A DNA stretch of 13,774 nucleotides, taken from contig JAEYPY010000188.1 of the NCBI GenBank assembly GCA_023410295.1, positions 1 to 13,774 on the forward strand, in the 5' to 3' direction. Of this stretch, positions 1-6,742 are shown in pieces (within the stretch, counting starts at the first letter, position 1; each line of letters starts with the position of its first letter). The translations under genes were made by a program, and so were the position numbers. The notes beneath the pieces are model-generated. The model had not been told where the DNA came from. It searched no databases and saw only the letters and a program-made list of their open reading frames with translations. Source of the DNA: Pseudomonadota bacterium. Its GTDB lineage: Bacteria; Pseudomonadota; Alphaproteobacteria; Caulobacterales; Aquidulcibacteraceae.

Positions 1-320
1 ATCTTGATGACGTTTGGGGGCTCCCCTTGAACCCGCAGGCCTTCGGCCGGGGCATCGCCGCCCAGCATGTCGACCAGGGCGTCATAGACGATCTTCACGA
101 CCTGCTGGCCCGGCTTCACCGATTTGATGACAGCTTCGCCTACCGCTTCGGTGCGGACCTTGGCGATGAAGTCCTTCACCACCGGCAGGGCGACGTCGGC
201 TTCCAGCAGCGCAACGCGAACTTCGCGCAGCGCGGAATCGACGTCCGTCTCACTCAGGGCGCCGCGCCCGGTGAGCTTGTCAAATACGCCGCCTAGCCGC
301 TCCTGAAGCGCCTCGAACAT
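1..320 (-). CDS. ffh: Signal recognition particle protein Ffh (SRP54), N-terminal fragment, cut by the window edge
   Basis: Ffh is the GTPase subunit of the signal recognition particle. It binds 4.5S RNA and signal sequences of nascent inner-membrane proteins and docks with FtsY. Reading the minus strand from an ATG at 320 gives an open frame of 106 codons to the edge. It begins MFEALQERLGGVFDKLTG and continues with ALREVRVALLEADVALPVV, which is the classic N-terminal helical bundle (N domain) of SRP54. The visible end (GEPPNVIK) is just before the region where the G1 P-loop of the G domain would follow, so the GTPase motifs lie outside the window. The start is fixed by the family N-terminus and by an AAGGAG ribosome binding site 5 nt upstream. 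The FAD oxidoreductase gene lies 158 bp upstream on the same strand. The identification is solid; only the truncation limits it. Confidence 0.95.
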   Translation of the reverse strand, partial: MFEALQERLGGVFDKLTGRGALSETDVDSALREVRVALLEADVALPVVKDFIAKVRTEAVGEAVIKSVKPGQQVVKIVYDALVDMLGGDAPAEGLRVQGEPPNVIK

Positions 321-325
321 CAAAA

Positions 326-331
326 CTCCTT
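326..331 (-). promoter_or_regulatory. Shine-Dalgarno site of ffh
   Basis: The plus-strand bases ctcctt read AAGGAG on the minus strand. They sit 5 nt upstream of the ATG at 320. This is a near-consensus ribosome binding site and decides the ffh start. Confidence 0.8.
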
Positions 332-348
332 CACGCCAAAGCGGTTTT

Positions 349-378
349 ACCCCGCCGGACGATCACGTCGGGCGGGGT
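349..378. repeat. Perfect hairpin in the ffh leader (8 bp + G:G mismatch + 4 bp, 4-nt loop)
   Basis: The arms accccgcc (349-356) and ggcggggt (371-378) are exact inverted repeats. After one g:g mismatch (357/370), gacg (358-361, read ggac/g) pairs with cgtc (366-369) around an atca loop. It lies between the FAD oxidoreductase stop and the ffh start, about 29 bases upstream of the ffh ATG. On the minus strand it is followed by AAAA, not a U-tract, so it does not look like an intrinsic terminator for the upstream gene. It could be a leader structure, an RNA-processing site or a dispersed palindrome. Confidence 0.6.
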
Positions 379-478
379 GCCTCGCCAGCCTCCGGACCCT
401 GATATGGGCCTGTGCCGGTCAAAGCGCAGCTTTATGCTGGCGCGTGGGGCGGGCTTGTAATCGGGCTGAAGCGCTGGG

Positions 479-1573
479 TCAAACGAGAAGCCGCCCCGCC
501 ACCTCTTCGCCAATCGCCAAGGATGAGGTGAGGCCGGGGCTTTCGATGCCGAAGAGGCAGACGAGGCCGGCGACGCTGTCGTCGATGACGAAATCGCCTT
601 GGGGTTCTCCGGGGCCGTGGAGCTTGGGGCGGATGCCGGCATAGTCGGGCACCAGCGCGCCGTCGGGAATGGTTGGCCAGAAGCGGCGGACGGTGGCGTA
701 GAAGCTATCGGCGCGTGCAACGTCGACGCCGTAGTCTTCTTCGCTGACGAACTGGAGATCAGGGCCGAAGCGGGCGACGCCGCCGAGGTCGCGCCGATAG
801 TGCGTGCCGAGCGCGCCGGGGATCGGCGGGGGATAGATGAGGCGCGCGAACGGCGCTTTGACGCCCTGCAGCGCGAAGTAATTGCCCTTGCCGAAATGGA
901 GCGGGGGGATGCGCTCGTGTGGAAATGAGTCAATGGCGGCGGCGCAAGTCTGCGCGCCAAGGCCGGCAGCGATGACCAGCGCGCGGGTGCTCAGTGTGAT
1001 GGGCTCGGCGCCCCCAGCGCGCACATCGTAGCCATCAGCTGTTTTGATTGCGGCTTCGAATGGCGTGTTGAGCACAATCGCGCCGCCATGCGCTTCGATC
1101 TCGCCCTGCAACGCCAGCATATAGCCGTGCGCATCGAGAATGCCGCTTTCGCGTGACTCCAACGCCGCGGCGACGCGGAGTTGTGGCTCCAGCGCGCGCG
1201 CTTCCTCGCCGCTCAGCGAGCGGACACCTTCAACGCCGTTGATCTCGCCCTGCTGCGCCAAGCGCTCAAGGGCCGGGATTTCGCTCTCGTCAGTCGCGAC
1301 GATGAGCTTGCTGCACTTATCGTGCGCAACGTTGTGCGCAGCGAGAAACGGATAGAGGGCGCGGCGCCCCTCGACGCAAAGCCGCGCTTTGAGTGAGCCG
1401 GTGGCGTAGTGCAGCCCGGCATGGATGACTTCGGAATTGCGCGATGAGACGCCGGCGCCGATGCGGTTTTCGCGTTCAAGCACGATAATGCTCTGGCCGC
1501 GCGCGGCGAGCGCATGCGCGCAGGCAAGCCCGACTGCGCCTGCGCCAACGATGACGGCGTCGATGTCTGTCAT
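479..1573 (-). CDS. LhgO/L2HGDH-like FAD-dependent oxidoreductase (DAO family)
   Basis: This is a 364-residue flavoprotein of the D-amino-acid-oxidase-like superfamily, closest in pattern to L-2-hydroxyglutarate dehydrogenase/oxidase. That enzyme oxidises L-2-hydroxyglutarate to 2-oxoglutarate and passes electrons to the respiratory chain. The dinucleotide-binding motif GAGAVG is at residues 10-15, with the ribose-binding acidic residue in VLERE (about 31-35). The stretch SSRNSEVIHAGLHY (43-56) is the hallmark of the LhgO group. PDYAGIRPKL (about 309-318) and GIESPGLTSS (about 342-351) are the usual C-terminal FAD and substrate loops. E. coli LhgO is about 420 residues, so this is a shorter version and the exact substrate is uncertain. 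An in-frame TAA six codons upstream fixes the ATG at 1573 as the first possible one. The SD is weak (CAGGGA almost touching the ATG). It is divergent from the histidine kinase gene, and its downstream neighbour on the same strand is ffh. Confidence 0.85.
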   Translation of the reverse strand: MTDIDAVIVGAGAVGLACAHALAARGQSIIVLERENRIGAGVSSRNSEVIHAGLHYATGSLKARLCVEGRRALYPFLAAHNVAHDKCSKLIVATDESEIPALERLAQQGEINGVEGVRSLSGEEARALEPQLRVAAALESRESGILDAHGYMLALQGEIEAHGGAIVLNTPFEAAIKTADGYDVRAGGAEPITLSTRALVIAAGLGAQTCAAAIDSFPHERIPPLHFGKGNYFALQGVKAPFARLIYPPPIPGALGTHYRRDLGGVARFGPDLQFVSEEDYGVDVARADSFYATVRRFWPTIPDGALVPDYAGIRPKLHGPGEPQGDFVIDDSVAGLVCLFGIESPGLTSSLAIGEEVAGRLLV

Positions 1574-1691
1574 TCCCTGTCCGAAATGTTAGCGCAATTC
1601 ATCGCACGTAATCGAGAGTACAAACGATCAATTAATCTAAACGCAATCAGGGTGCGCTTAGTTTTCTCTCGGCGGCGAGGGGGCATTGCCA
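1574..1691. promoter_or_regulatory. Divergent intergenic control region between the FAD oxidoreductase and histidine kinase genes
   Basis: These 118 bases separate two divergent genes and must hold promoters for both. An AT-rich patch at about 1619-1665 stands out against the GC-rich surroundings and is the likely promoter zone. The octamers ttagcgca (1589-1596) and tgcgctta (1653-1660) form a 7-of-8 inverted pair. I cannot assign convincing -35/-10 pairs for either direction. Confidence 0.5.
1677..1683 (+). promoter_or_regulatory. Shine-Dalgarno site that favours the GTG start of the histidine kinase
   Basis: The bases gaggggg end at 1683. They leave 8 nt to GTG at 1692 but only 2 nt to the in-frame TTG at 1686. 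Spacing therefore favours the GTG as the real start. Confidence 0.55.
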
Positions 1692-3065
1692 GTGCTCAAG
1701 TTCAACGATGCAGCGATGGTGGCGGCGGCGCGGGGGCGCTACGCGACGCTGCGTTGGCGTGTGGGCGTGGGCGTCCTGTTCATGGCCGGCGTCGTCAGCG
1801 TGCTTGACTCATTTGCGGCAGGCTTGAGTTGGTTTCTCGTGCTGTGCCTCGCCATGTCGTTCGACCAAATGTTGGCGAAGTCCTATATCGAGGCGCGCAG
1901 CGAAGAAGGACGGCGCACGGCTGGCGCGCTCTTCGCGTGGGGGTGCTTCTTCAGCATCTGCGTCTATGCCGCCGCGCCCGTGATGCTTGCAGCGCTCGGC
2001 GGCGGGCCGGGCCGCGTGCTCGGCGTGCTGATGGCGGCGAGCTCACTGGTGAGCGTCGCGTTGGCGACCTTCCAGGCGCCGCGCTTCATGGTTATTTCTT
2101 CGTTGCCGGCGATCGCGTCGCTGCTGATCATGCCGTTCATCCCGTTCGAAGCAGGTCCGGCCAGCGCAATGCAAGGCGCGTTTGGCGTCGGCTGCGGCGT
2201 GGCTGGATTCCTCGGCTATATGGGCCGTTCCGCGCTCGGCAACACCAAGATGATCAATGCGTGGAAGGCCGCCAACGCCGCCGCCAAGGAGCGTCAGCTG
2301 GAAGCTGAGCTGAAGCGCGCGGAAGCGGAAGAAGCCAATCGCGCCAAGTCGCAGTTTCTCAATGTGATGACGCACGAGCTCCGCACGCCGCTCAACGCCG
2401 TCATCGGCTATGCCGAAATCATCCAGGAAGATCTGGAAGAAGAAGGGCGCAAGGAATTGGCCGAGGACGCGGTGCGGATCGCCTCGTCGGCGCGGCACCT
2501 GCTCGGTTTGATCGATCAGATACTCAATATGGCGAGCATGGATGCAGGCCATGAAGGCCTCGCGCTGCGCGACGTCGATATGCGTAAGTTGATCGAAGAT
2601 TCGATCGCGGCGCATCAGGACGAGGCGCGCGATCAAAACAACCGCATCTCGATGCGGGTGAGCGCCGAAGCGGAGCAAGTTTACACTGACGGCAACAAGC
2701 TCGCGGTCTCGTTATCGGCGCTGTTGGCGAACGCGGTGAAGTTCACCTCGAATGGGCTCATCGCTGTGACGGCCGAGATCGAGCAGGGCGCGAGCGGCGA
2801 GGTGCTGGCGGTTTCGGTTTCCGATACCGGCATTGGCATCGGCAAGGACGATCTTTCGCGCGTGTTCCAACCCTTCACGCAGCTCGATGTCGGGGCCACC
2901 CGCTCAAAGGGCGGCATGGGGCTGGGGCTGACGATTGCGCAGCGCATGGCCCAGGCGCTCGGCGGCGATATCCAGGTCACCAGCGAGTTCGGCTCGGGTT
3001 CGACCTTTACGGTCCGCATTCCGCCGCGCGCTCGGCCCGGGACAACGGCGCGCGCGGCCGCCTGA
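1692..3065 (+). CDS. Orphan membrane sensor histidine kinase
   Basis: This 457-residue protein (459 if TTG at 1686 is used) is a two-component sensor kinase. It autophosphorylates a histidine and passes the phosphate to a response regulator. From the GTG start, residues 24-180 form about six hydrophobic helices with no sizeable periplasmic loop, so the sensor is probably embedded in the membrane. A charged, likely coiled-coil linker (about 190-220) leads to the H-box FLNVMTHELRTPLN with phospho-accepting His228. The N-box is LLANAVKF (Asn about 347), the G1 box DTGIGI (Asp about 378), the F-box VFQPF, and the G2 box GMGLGL (about 408-413). All catalytic elements are intact. No response regulator or receiver domain is in the window, so the partner is elsewhere and the signal is unknown. 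oxyR follows 186 bp later on the same strand, probably from its own promoter. Confidence 0.93.
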   Translation: MLKFNDAAMVAAARGRYATLRWRVGVGVLFMAGVVSVLDSFAAGLSWFLVLCLAMSFDQMLAKSYIEARSEEGRRTAGALFAWGCFFSICVYAAAPVMLAALGGGPGRVLGVLMAASSLVSVALATFQAPRFMVISSLPAIASLLIMPFIPFEAGPASAMQGAFGVGCGVAGFLGYMGRSALGNTKMINAWKAANAAAKERQLEAELKRAEAEEANRAKSQFLNVMTHELRTPLNAVIGYAEIIQEDLEEEGRKELAEDAVRIASSARHLLGLIDQILNMASMDAGHEGLALRDVDMRKLIEDSIAAHQDEARDQNNRISMRVSAEAEQVYTDGNKLAVSLSALLANAVKFTSNGLIAVTAEIEQGASGEVLAVSVSDTGIGIGKDDLSRVFQPFTQLDVGATRSKGGMGLGLTIAQRMAQALGGDIQVTSEFGSGSTFTVRIPPRARPGTTARAAA

Positions 3066-3081
3066 TTTCGTTCAAGAAAAA

Positions 3082-3132
3082 TGCCCCGCCCTCTCCGATT
3101 TGGAGAGAAGCGCCCTATGCGGGGGGAGGGTC
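3082..3132. repeat. Palindromic intergenic element (REP-like candidate) between the kinase gene and oxyR
   Basis: An inner perfect hairpin, ctctcc (3091-3096), loop gattt, ggagag (3102-3107), is flanked by an outer C-rich arm (gccccgccc) and an outer G-rich arm (gcggggggaggg, 3119-3130) that pair imperfectly. This nested layout resembles the short dispersed palindromes common between genes in alphaproteobacteria. On the minus strand the inner hairpin is followed by GGCGGGGCATTTTTC. That is terminator-like, but no minus-strand gene ends here. Copy number cannot be judged from one window. Confidence 0.5.
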
Positions 3133-3235
3133 ATGAAGGGCGCGACGGGGACTTGCGAATGAACGCCTCCCGTCTCACGCCGTTCCGCCGCAGCGCCAAG
3201 TTCCAGATTGGACTCTGCAATCCTGAACGCGGTCC

Positions 3236-3241
3236 TATATA
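3236..3241 (+). promoter_or_regulatory. Candidate -10 element giving a leaderless oxyR transcript
   Basis: The hexamer tatata lies 10 nt upstream of the ATG at 3252. No Shine-Dalgarno sequence lies in between. A start of transcription about 7-11 nt after this box would fall at or just before the ATG. TTGGAC at 3208-3213 is a possible -35, but its 22-nt spacer is too long. The call is therefore tentative. Confidence 0.35.
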
Positions 3242-3251
3242 GATTACGCCT

Positions 3252-4166
3252 ATGGACGACCGCCTTCCCGCATCTTCGATGCCGACACTCCGGCAGCTCC
3301 AATTCTTGGTCGCTCTGCGCGCCGAGGGGAGCTTTGTCGCTGCCGCAGACGCGGTAGGCGTGACGCAGCCGACGCTCTCCGCGGGGATCAAGGACTTGGA
3401 GACGACGCTAGGCGCGGTGCTGGTCGAGCGCGGGCGTAGCGGCGCGGTGCTGACGCCGGCCGGCGAAGAAGCAGCCGAGCGTGCGGCGACGGCAATCAGC
3501 GAAGTGGAAGAAATGGTGCGCGCCGTGCAGAGCGCCGGCGAGCCGTTCAGCGGCGTCTTCCGCCTGGGCGCAATCCCCACAATCGCGCCGTTCCTGCTGC
3601 CGCGGGCATTGCCGCTCTTGAAGAAAGAATTTCCCAAGCTCCGGCTGCAGATGCGTGAGGATCTCACGAGCCGGTTGATTGAAGCATTGCGCGCACGCAC
3701 GCTCGACGCGGCGCTCATCGCGTTGCCGTACGAGGCGCATGGCATCGAAACGGCGACGGTCGCGGAGGACGAGTTCTTTTTGCTGTGCCCGGACACGCAT
3801 CCGCTGGCCAAGCGCAATGACCTCGCGCCTGATCAGCTGAAGACCGAGGAGGTGTTGTTGCTGGAAGACGGCCACTGCCTGCGCGAGCACGCGCTTTCAG
3901 CTTGCCGCCTCACCCCCGGACGCCGCTCGAGCGAAGTGGGCGCGACCAGCCTGCACACCCTGGTGCAGATGGTGGCAGGCGGCATGGGCGTGACGCTGTT
4001 GCCGAAGATCGCGGCTGAAGGCGGCGCGGCGGCGGGCGCGCACGTGGCCATCCGGCCGTTTTCGGAGCCCATTGTCGGGCGCTCAATTGGCGTAGCGTGG
4101 CGCGAAGGCAGCCAACGCGAGCGCGAAGCGCGGATGCTTGCCGATGTGCTGCGTCAGCTTTTTTAA
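3252..4166 (+). CDS. oxyR: OxyR-type LysR-family peroxide-responsive regulator
   Basis: This 304-residue LysR-type regulator has an N-terminal winged helix-turn-helix (LRQLQFLVALRAEGSF, then AADAVGVTQPTLSAGIKDLE, residues 13-50) and a periplasmic-binding-protein-like sensor domain. The decisive feature is EDGHCLREHALSAC, with Cys209 and Cys218. E. coli OxyR has EDGHC199...C208, the pair that forms the peroxide-induced disulfide, with identical spacing. It should therefore sense hydrogen peroxide and control antioxidant genes. No catalase, peroxidase or ahpC gene is adjacent, so its targets lie elsewhere. A shorter start at the Met10 codon (3279) would place the cysteines at 200 and 209, almost exactly as in E. 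coli. Neither start has an SD; the candidate -10 supports 3252. Its TAA stop overlaps the stop of the convergent DUF1475-like gene. Confidence 0.92.
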   Translation: MDDRLPASSMPTLRQLQFLVALRAEGSFVAAADAVGVTQPTLSAGIKDLETTLGAVLVERGRSGAVLTPAGEEAAERAATAISEVEEMVRAVQSAGEPFSGVFRLGAIPTIAPFLLPRALPLLKKEFPKLRLQMREDLTSRLIEALRARTLDAALIALPYEAHGIETATVAEDEFFLLCPDTHPLAKRNDLAPDQLKTEEVLLLEDGHCLREHALSACRLTPGRRSSEVGATSLHTLVQMVAGGMGVTLLPKIAAEGGAAAGAHVAIRPFSEPIVGRSIGVAWREGSQREREARMLADVLRQLF

Positions 4167-4501
4167 GACGTCGGCCAATCCGGCTTGGATAATTGTTTGG
4201 CCAAGTGCGGCAGGCGGATCACGAACCAGAGCGCTGTCCAGATGTTGCCGAGGACGAAAATGGGCGCCGCCCAAAGCGCGGCGACCACCCACGAGCGTTC
4301 GGTCAGAAAGACGAGGCTCGCGAACAGGACGAAGCCGACATAAAGATCGGCCAGGCCAGCGATACCCCATGGCAGCGTCGTGAGCACGGCGAGCTGATCC
4401 AGGAACGTGCCGTGCAAATCCTGCATGGCGAACGCCGCCCAAAGCACAAGCCCCAGCAGCGCCAGTCCAAGGATCGCGATCGCCGCGCGCAAGACGTTCA
4501 T
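4163..4501 (-). CDS. Small four-helix membrane protein, DUF1475-like
   Basis: This is a 112-residue, strongly hydrophobic protein with about three to four transmembrane segments: residues 5-26, about 45-65 and about 70-105 in two parts. The pattern (short N-terminal helix, LTTLPWGIAGLADLYVGFVL, then an aromatic-rich helix ending LGNIWTALWFVIRL) resembles DUF1475 proteins, whose function is unknown. I recognise this from pattern only. The ATG at 4501 is preceded by AAGGGAG with 6 nt spacing. This site overlaps the stop codon of the prolyl oligopeptidase gene upstream, 10 nt away, so the two are very likely co-transcribed and perhaps translationally coupled. The stop TAA overlaps the oxyR stop on the opposite strand. 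Confidence 0.75.
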   Translation of the reverse strand: MNVLRAAIAILGLALLGLVLWAAFAMQDLHGTFLDQLAVLTTLPWGIAGLADLYVGFVLFASLVFLTERSWVVAALWAAPIFVLGNIWTALWFVIRLPHLAKQLSKPDWPTS

Positions 4502-4511
4502 AGGCGCTCCC

Positions 4512-6626
4512 TTAATCCATCAGTCGTTGCATCAAGTAGGTGTATTCGAGCGCACGCCGGCGCGCCGCTTCGTTGAGATTGGCGGCGGCGGAGTGGCCGC
4601 CATCGATGTTCTCATAATAGAGCACCGGCATGCCAAGTTCGATCATGCGCGCGACGTACTTGCGCGCATGGCCAGGATGGACGCGATCATCCTTTGTCGA
4701 AGTCAGCACGAACGGCAGCGGAAAATCATCGCGTTGACGCAGGTTCTGATAGGGCGAGATGGTTTCGAGGAACGCGCGCTCTTCCGGATTGGAGGGCGAG
4801 CCGTATTCATCGACCCAAGAAGCGCCGGCGAGCAATTGATCGTAACGCAGCATGTCGAGCAGTGGCACTTGCACCACCGCGGCGTTGATCATCTCCGGGT
4901 GCTGGTTGAGCATGACGCCCATGAGCAAACCGCCATTGGAGCCGCCCATGATGCCCAGGCGACGCGGGCTGGTGATGCGCCGGTTCACCAGATCCTGCTC
5001 GACTGCGTAGAAGTCATCGTAGATGACCTGGCGATTGGTGCGGAGGCCCGCTTGGTGCCAAGCCGGGCCGAATTCGCCGCCGCCGCGGATATTGGCGAGC
5101 ACATAAACGCCGCCCCGTTCAAGCCAGAGCTTGCCGACATTGGCGTTGTAGTGCGGCGGGTAAGACACCTGGAAGCCGCCATAGGCGTAGAGCAGGGTCG
5201 GGTTGTCGCCGTCGAATTCCATGTCGCGGGCGCGCACGACGTAATAAGGCACGCGCGTACCATCGCGGCTGACGGCTTCGAACTGTTCGGCGACGTAGCG
5301 CGACGCATCGAAAAGCGCCGGCAGCGAACGGATCGAGCGCGCGCTGGTGGCGCGGTTTTCGAGCGCATAGAGCGTGCTGGGCGTGGTGTAGTCGTCATAG
5401 ACTGCGAACGCGATCTCCTCCCGCGGGGAAGCGCTGGCGATGTTGACCGAACCCGTCGCCGGCAGCTCGATCTGCGTTTGCCGCCAAGCGCCGTTATCAA
5501 GCGTAAAGCGAAGGATGCGGCCGCGCACGTTCTCGTAGCCGGCGATCAGCACCGCATCGCGGGTGATGGCGACTTCTTCGACCGATTGGCGCTCGCTCGG
5601 CGAGAAAAGCGCTACCGCGCGCGGCGACTGGGCGCCGGTTTCGCTAAGCGGATAGGCGGCGAGCGCGCCGTTCGACAGACCAGCCCATGCTTCCTGTAGC
5701 GTGAAGATCAGTTGACCGTTGAAGAGACCTTGGATCGACGATTTCGGCGGCAGGTTGATGCGCTGCGGCTGCGCGCCGTCCAAGCGATAATTGGTGGATT
5801 CAAAGAAGGTGTCGGCTTCGACCGCAATCGGCACGCGCGTGCCATCGACGTCTTCGAGCACGCCCGGCCAGACGCCAACATCGGTGACCTGGCCGCGGAT
5901 AACTTCGGTGGCGCTTTCCAGCGGCGTGCCGCGGGTCCAGCGCTTGATGATGTAGGGATAGCCGCTCTCGGTAATGGTGCCGTCGCCCCAATCGGTGGAG
6001 ACGAGCAGCGTGTTTTGGTCGATCCAGGCCGTCGACGACTTCGCTTCCGGCACGACGAAGCCGCCATCGACAAAGCTGCGCGTGGCGATGTCGTATTCGC
6101 GGTACGTGGAGGCGTCGCGGCCGCCGTCGGAGAGCTGGACCATGCAGCGCGTCGTGCCGTCGAGGCAGTCGACGCCCTTATAAACCCAGTTCGCATTCTC
6201 GGCGGTGGCGAGCGCATCGACGTCGAGCAAGGTCTCCCAACGCGGCGCGCCACGCGTGTAATCGGCGAGCGGGGAGCGGCGCCAGATGCCGCGCACGTGC
6301 GTCTCGTCTTGCCAGAAATTGTAGAGATAGCCCTCGCGGATCGAACCCAGCGGCAAGCGGTCGCGGTTGTTGGCGATCGCCGAAGCATCGGCATAGAGCC
6401 CGGCGTAACGCGGATCGCTCTCGAGCGCGCTCAACGAGCGTGTGTTCTGTTCGCGCACCCACGCGAGGGCGCGTTCGCCTTCGACCTCTTCAAGCCAAAG
6501 GTAGGGGTCTTCGGTCATGCTCTGAGCGCTCTCGTTAGGGGAGGTCTCGCCGTCCGTTGGATTGGTGGCGCAGGACGCAAGCATAAGCGCGGCCAAGCCG
6601 GCGAGGATTGTGACGATCGGGCGCAT
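4512..6626 (-). CDS. Prolyl oligopeptidase family serine peptidase (S9A), predicted lipoprotein
   Basis: This 704-residue S9A peptidase cleaves short peptides after proline, and the size matches the family. The beta-propeller domain occupies roughly residues 60-440 and the C-terminal alpha/beta-hydrolase the rest. The catalytic triad is visible: Ser563 in GGSNGG, Asp647 in TKDDRV and His678 in GGHSAA. YAYGGF and ANIRGGGEFG are also typical S9A blocks. The N-terminus (MRPIVTILAGLAALMLASC) is a lipoprotein signal with Cys19 in the lipobox LASC, so the enzyme should be lipid-anchored in the cell envelope. An ATG 33 bases further upstream exists. I chose 6626 because AGAGGGG lies 5 nt before it and the signal peptide then starts at Met1. 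It is the first gene of a two-gene minus operon and is divergent from another lipoprotein gene. Confidence 0.94.
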   Translation of the reverse strand: MRPIVTILAGLAALMLASCATNPTDGETSPNESAQSMTEDPYLWLEEVEGERALAWVREQNTRSLSALESDPRYAGLYADASAIANNRDRLPLGSIREGYLYNFWQDETHVRGIWRRSPLADYTRGAPRWETLLDVDALATAENANWVYKGVDCLDGTTRCMVQLSDGGRDASTYREYDIATRSFVDGGFVVPEAKSSTAWIDQNTLLVSTDWGDGTITESGYPYIIKRWTRGTPLESATEVIRGQVTDVGVWPGVLEDVDGTRVPIAVEADTFFESTNYRLDGAQPQRINLPPKSSIQGLFNGQLIFTLQEAWAGLSNGALAAYPLSETGAQSPRAVALFSPSERQSVEEVAITRDAVLIAGYENVRGRILRFTLDNGAWRQTQIELPATGSVNIASASPREEIAFAVYDDYTTPSTLYALENRATSARSIRSLPALFDASRYVAEQFEAVSRDGTRVPYYVVRARDMEFDGDNPTLLYAYGGFQVSYPPHYNANVGKLWLERGGVYVLANIRGGGEFGPAWHQAGLRTNRQVIYDDFYAVEQDLVNRRITSPRRLGIMGGSNGGLLMGVMLNQHPEMINAAVVQVPLLDMLRYDQLLAGASWVDEYGSPSNPEERAFLETISPYQNLRQRDDFPLPFVLTSTKDDRVHPGHARKYVARMIELGMPVLYYENIDGGHSAAANLNEAARRRALEYTYLMQRLMD

Positions 6627-6742
6627 TGGTTCCCCTCTTTCCCAGGCCGACGCAAACAAGCAGACCAGCCGTCCCGCGCCAAGCCTCGAAGCGCATCCAA
6701 AGCGTCGCCGAGGCGCATCTGGCGTGGCGAAGGGGAGATCTC
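6627..6742. promoter_or_regulatory. Divergent control region between two lipoprotein genes
   Basis: The 116 bases between the ATGs of the prolyl oligopeptidase and the DUF4932-like lipoprotein carry both ribosome binding sites. These are AGAGGGG on minus at 6632-6638 and AAGGGGAG on plus at 6730-6737, each about 5 nt from its ATG. An inverted repeat with 6-bp arms, gcctcg (6683-6688) and cgaggc (6709-6714), sits near the centre. gcgcatc occurs twice (6691-6697 and 6713-6719). I see no convincing sigma-70 boxes. Shared control of the two genes is an inference from layout. Confidence 0.5.

Noticed and set aside
399..422. TTGACC and TATCAG on minus as an ffh promoter
   Set aside because: The spacer is only 12 nt, too short for a sigma-70 promoter, and no better -10 occurs at 16-18 nt.
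331..960. Minus-strand open frame extending past the FAD oxidoreductase stop toward ffh
   Set aside because: It is out of frame with the LhgO-like gene, low in complexity (Ser/Ala/Pro/Arg) and has no family match.
4407..5699. Plus-strand open frame (430 codons) opposite the prolyl oligopeptidase gene
   Set aside because: The minus strand encodes an intact S9A peptidase with its catalytic residues; the opposite frame has no recognisable domain.
6683..6714. Inverted repeat gcctcg/cgaggc as a defined operator
   Set aside because: The arms are only 6 bp with a 20-nt gap in GC-rich sequence, which can arise by chance, so it is noted only inside the divergent region entry.
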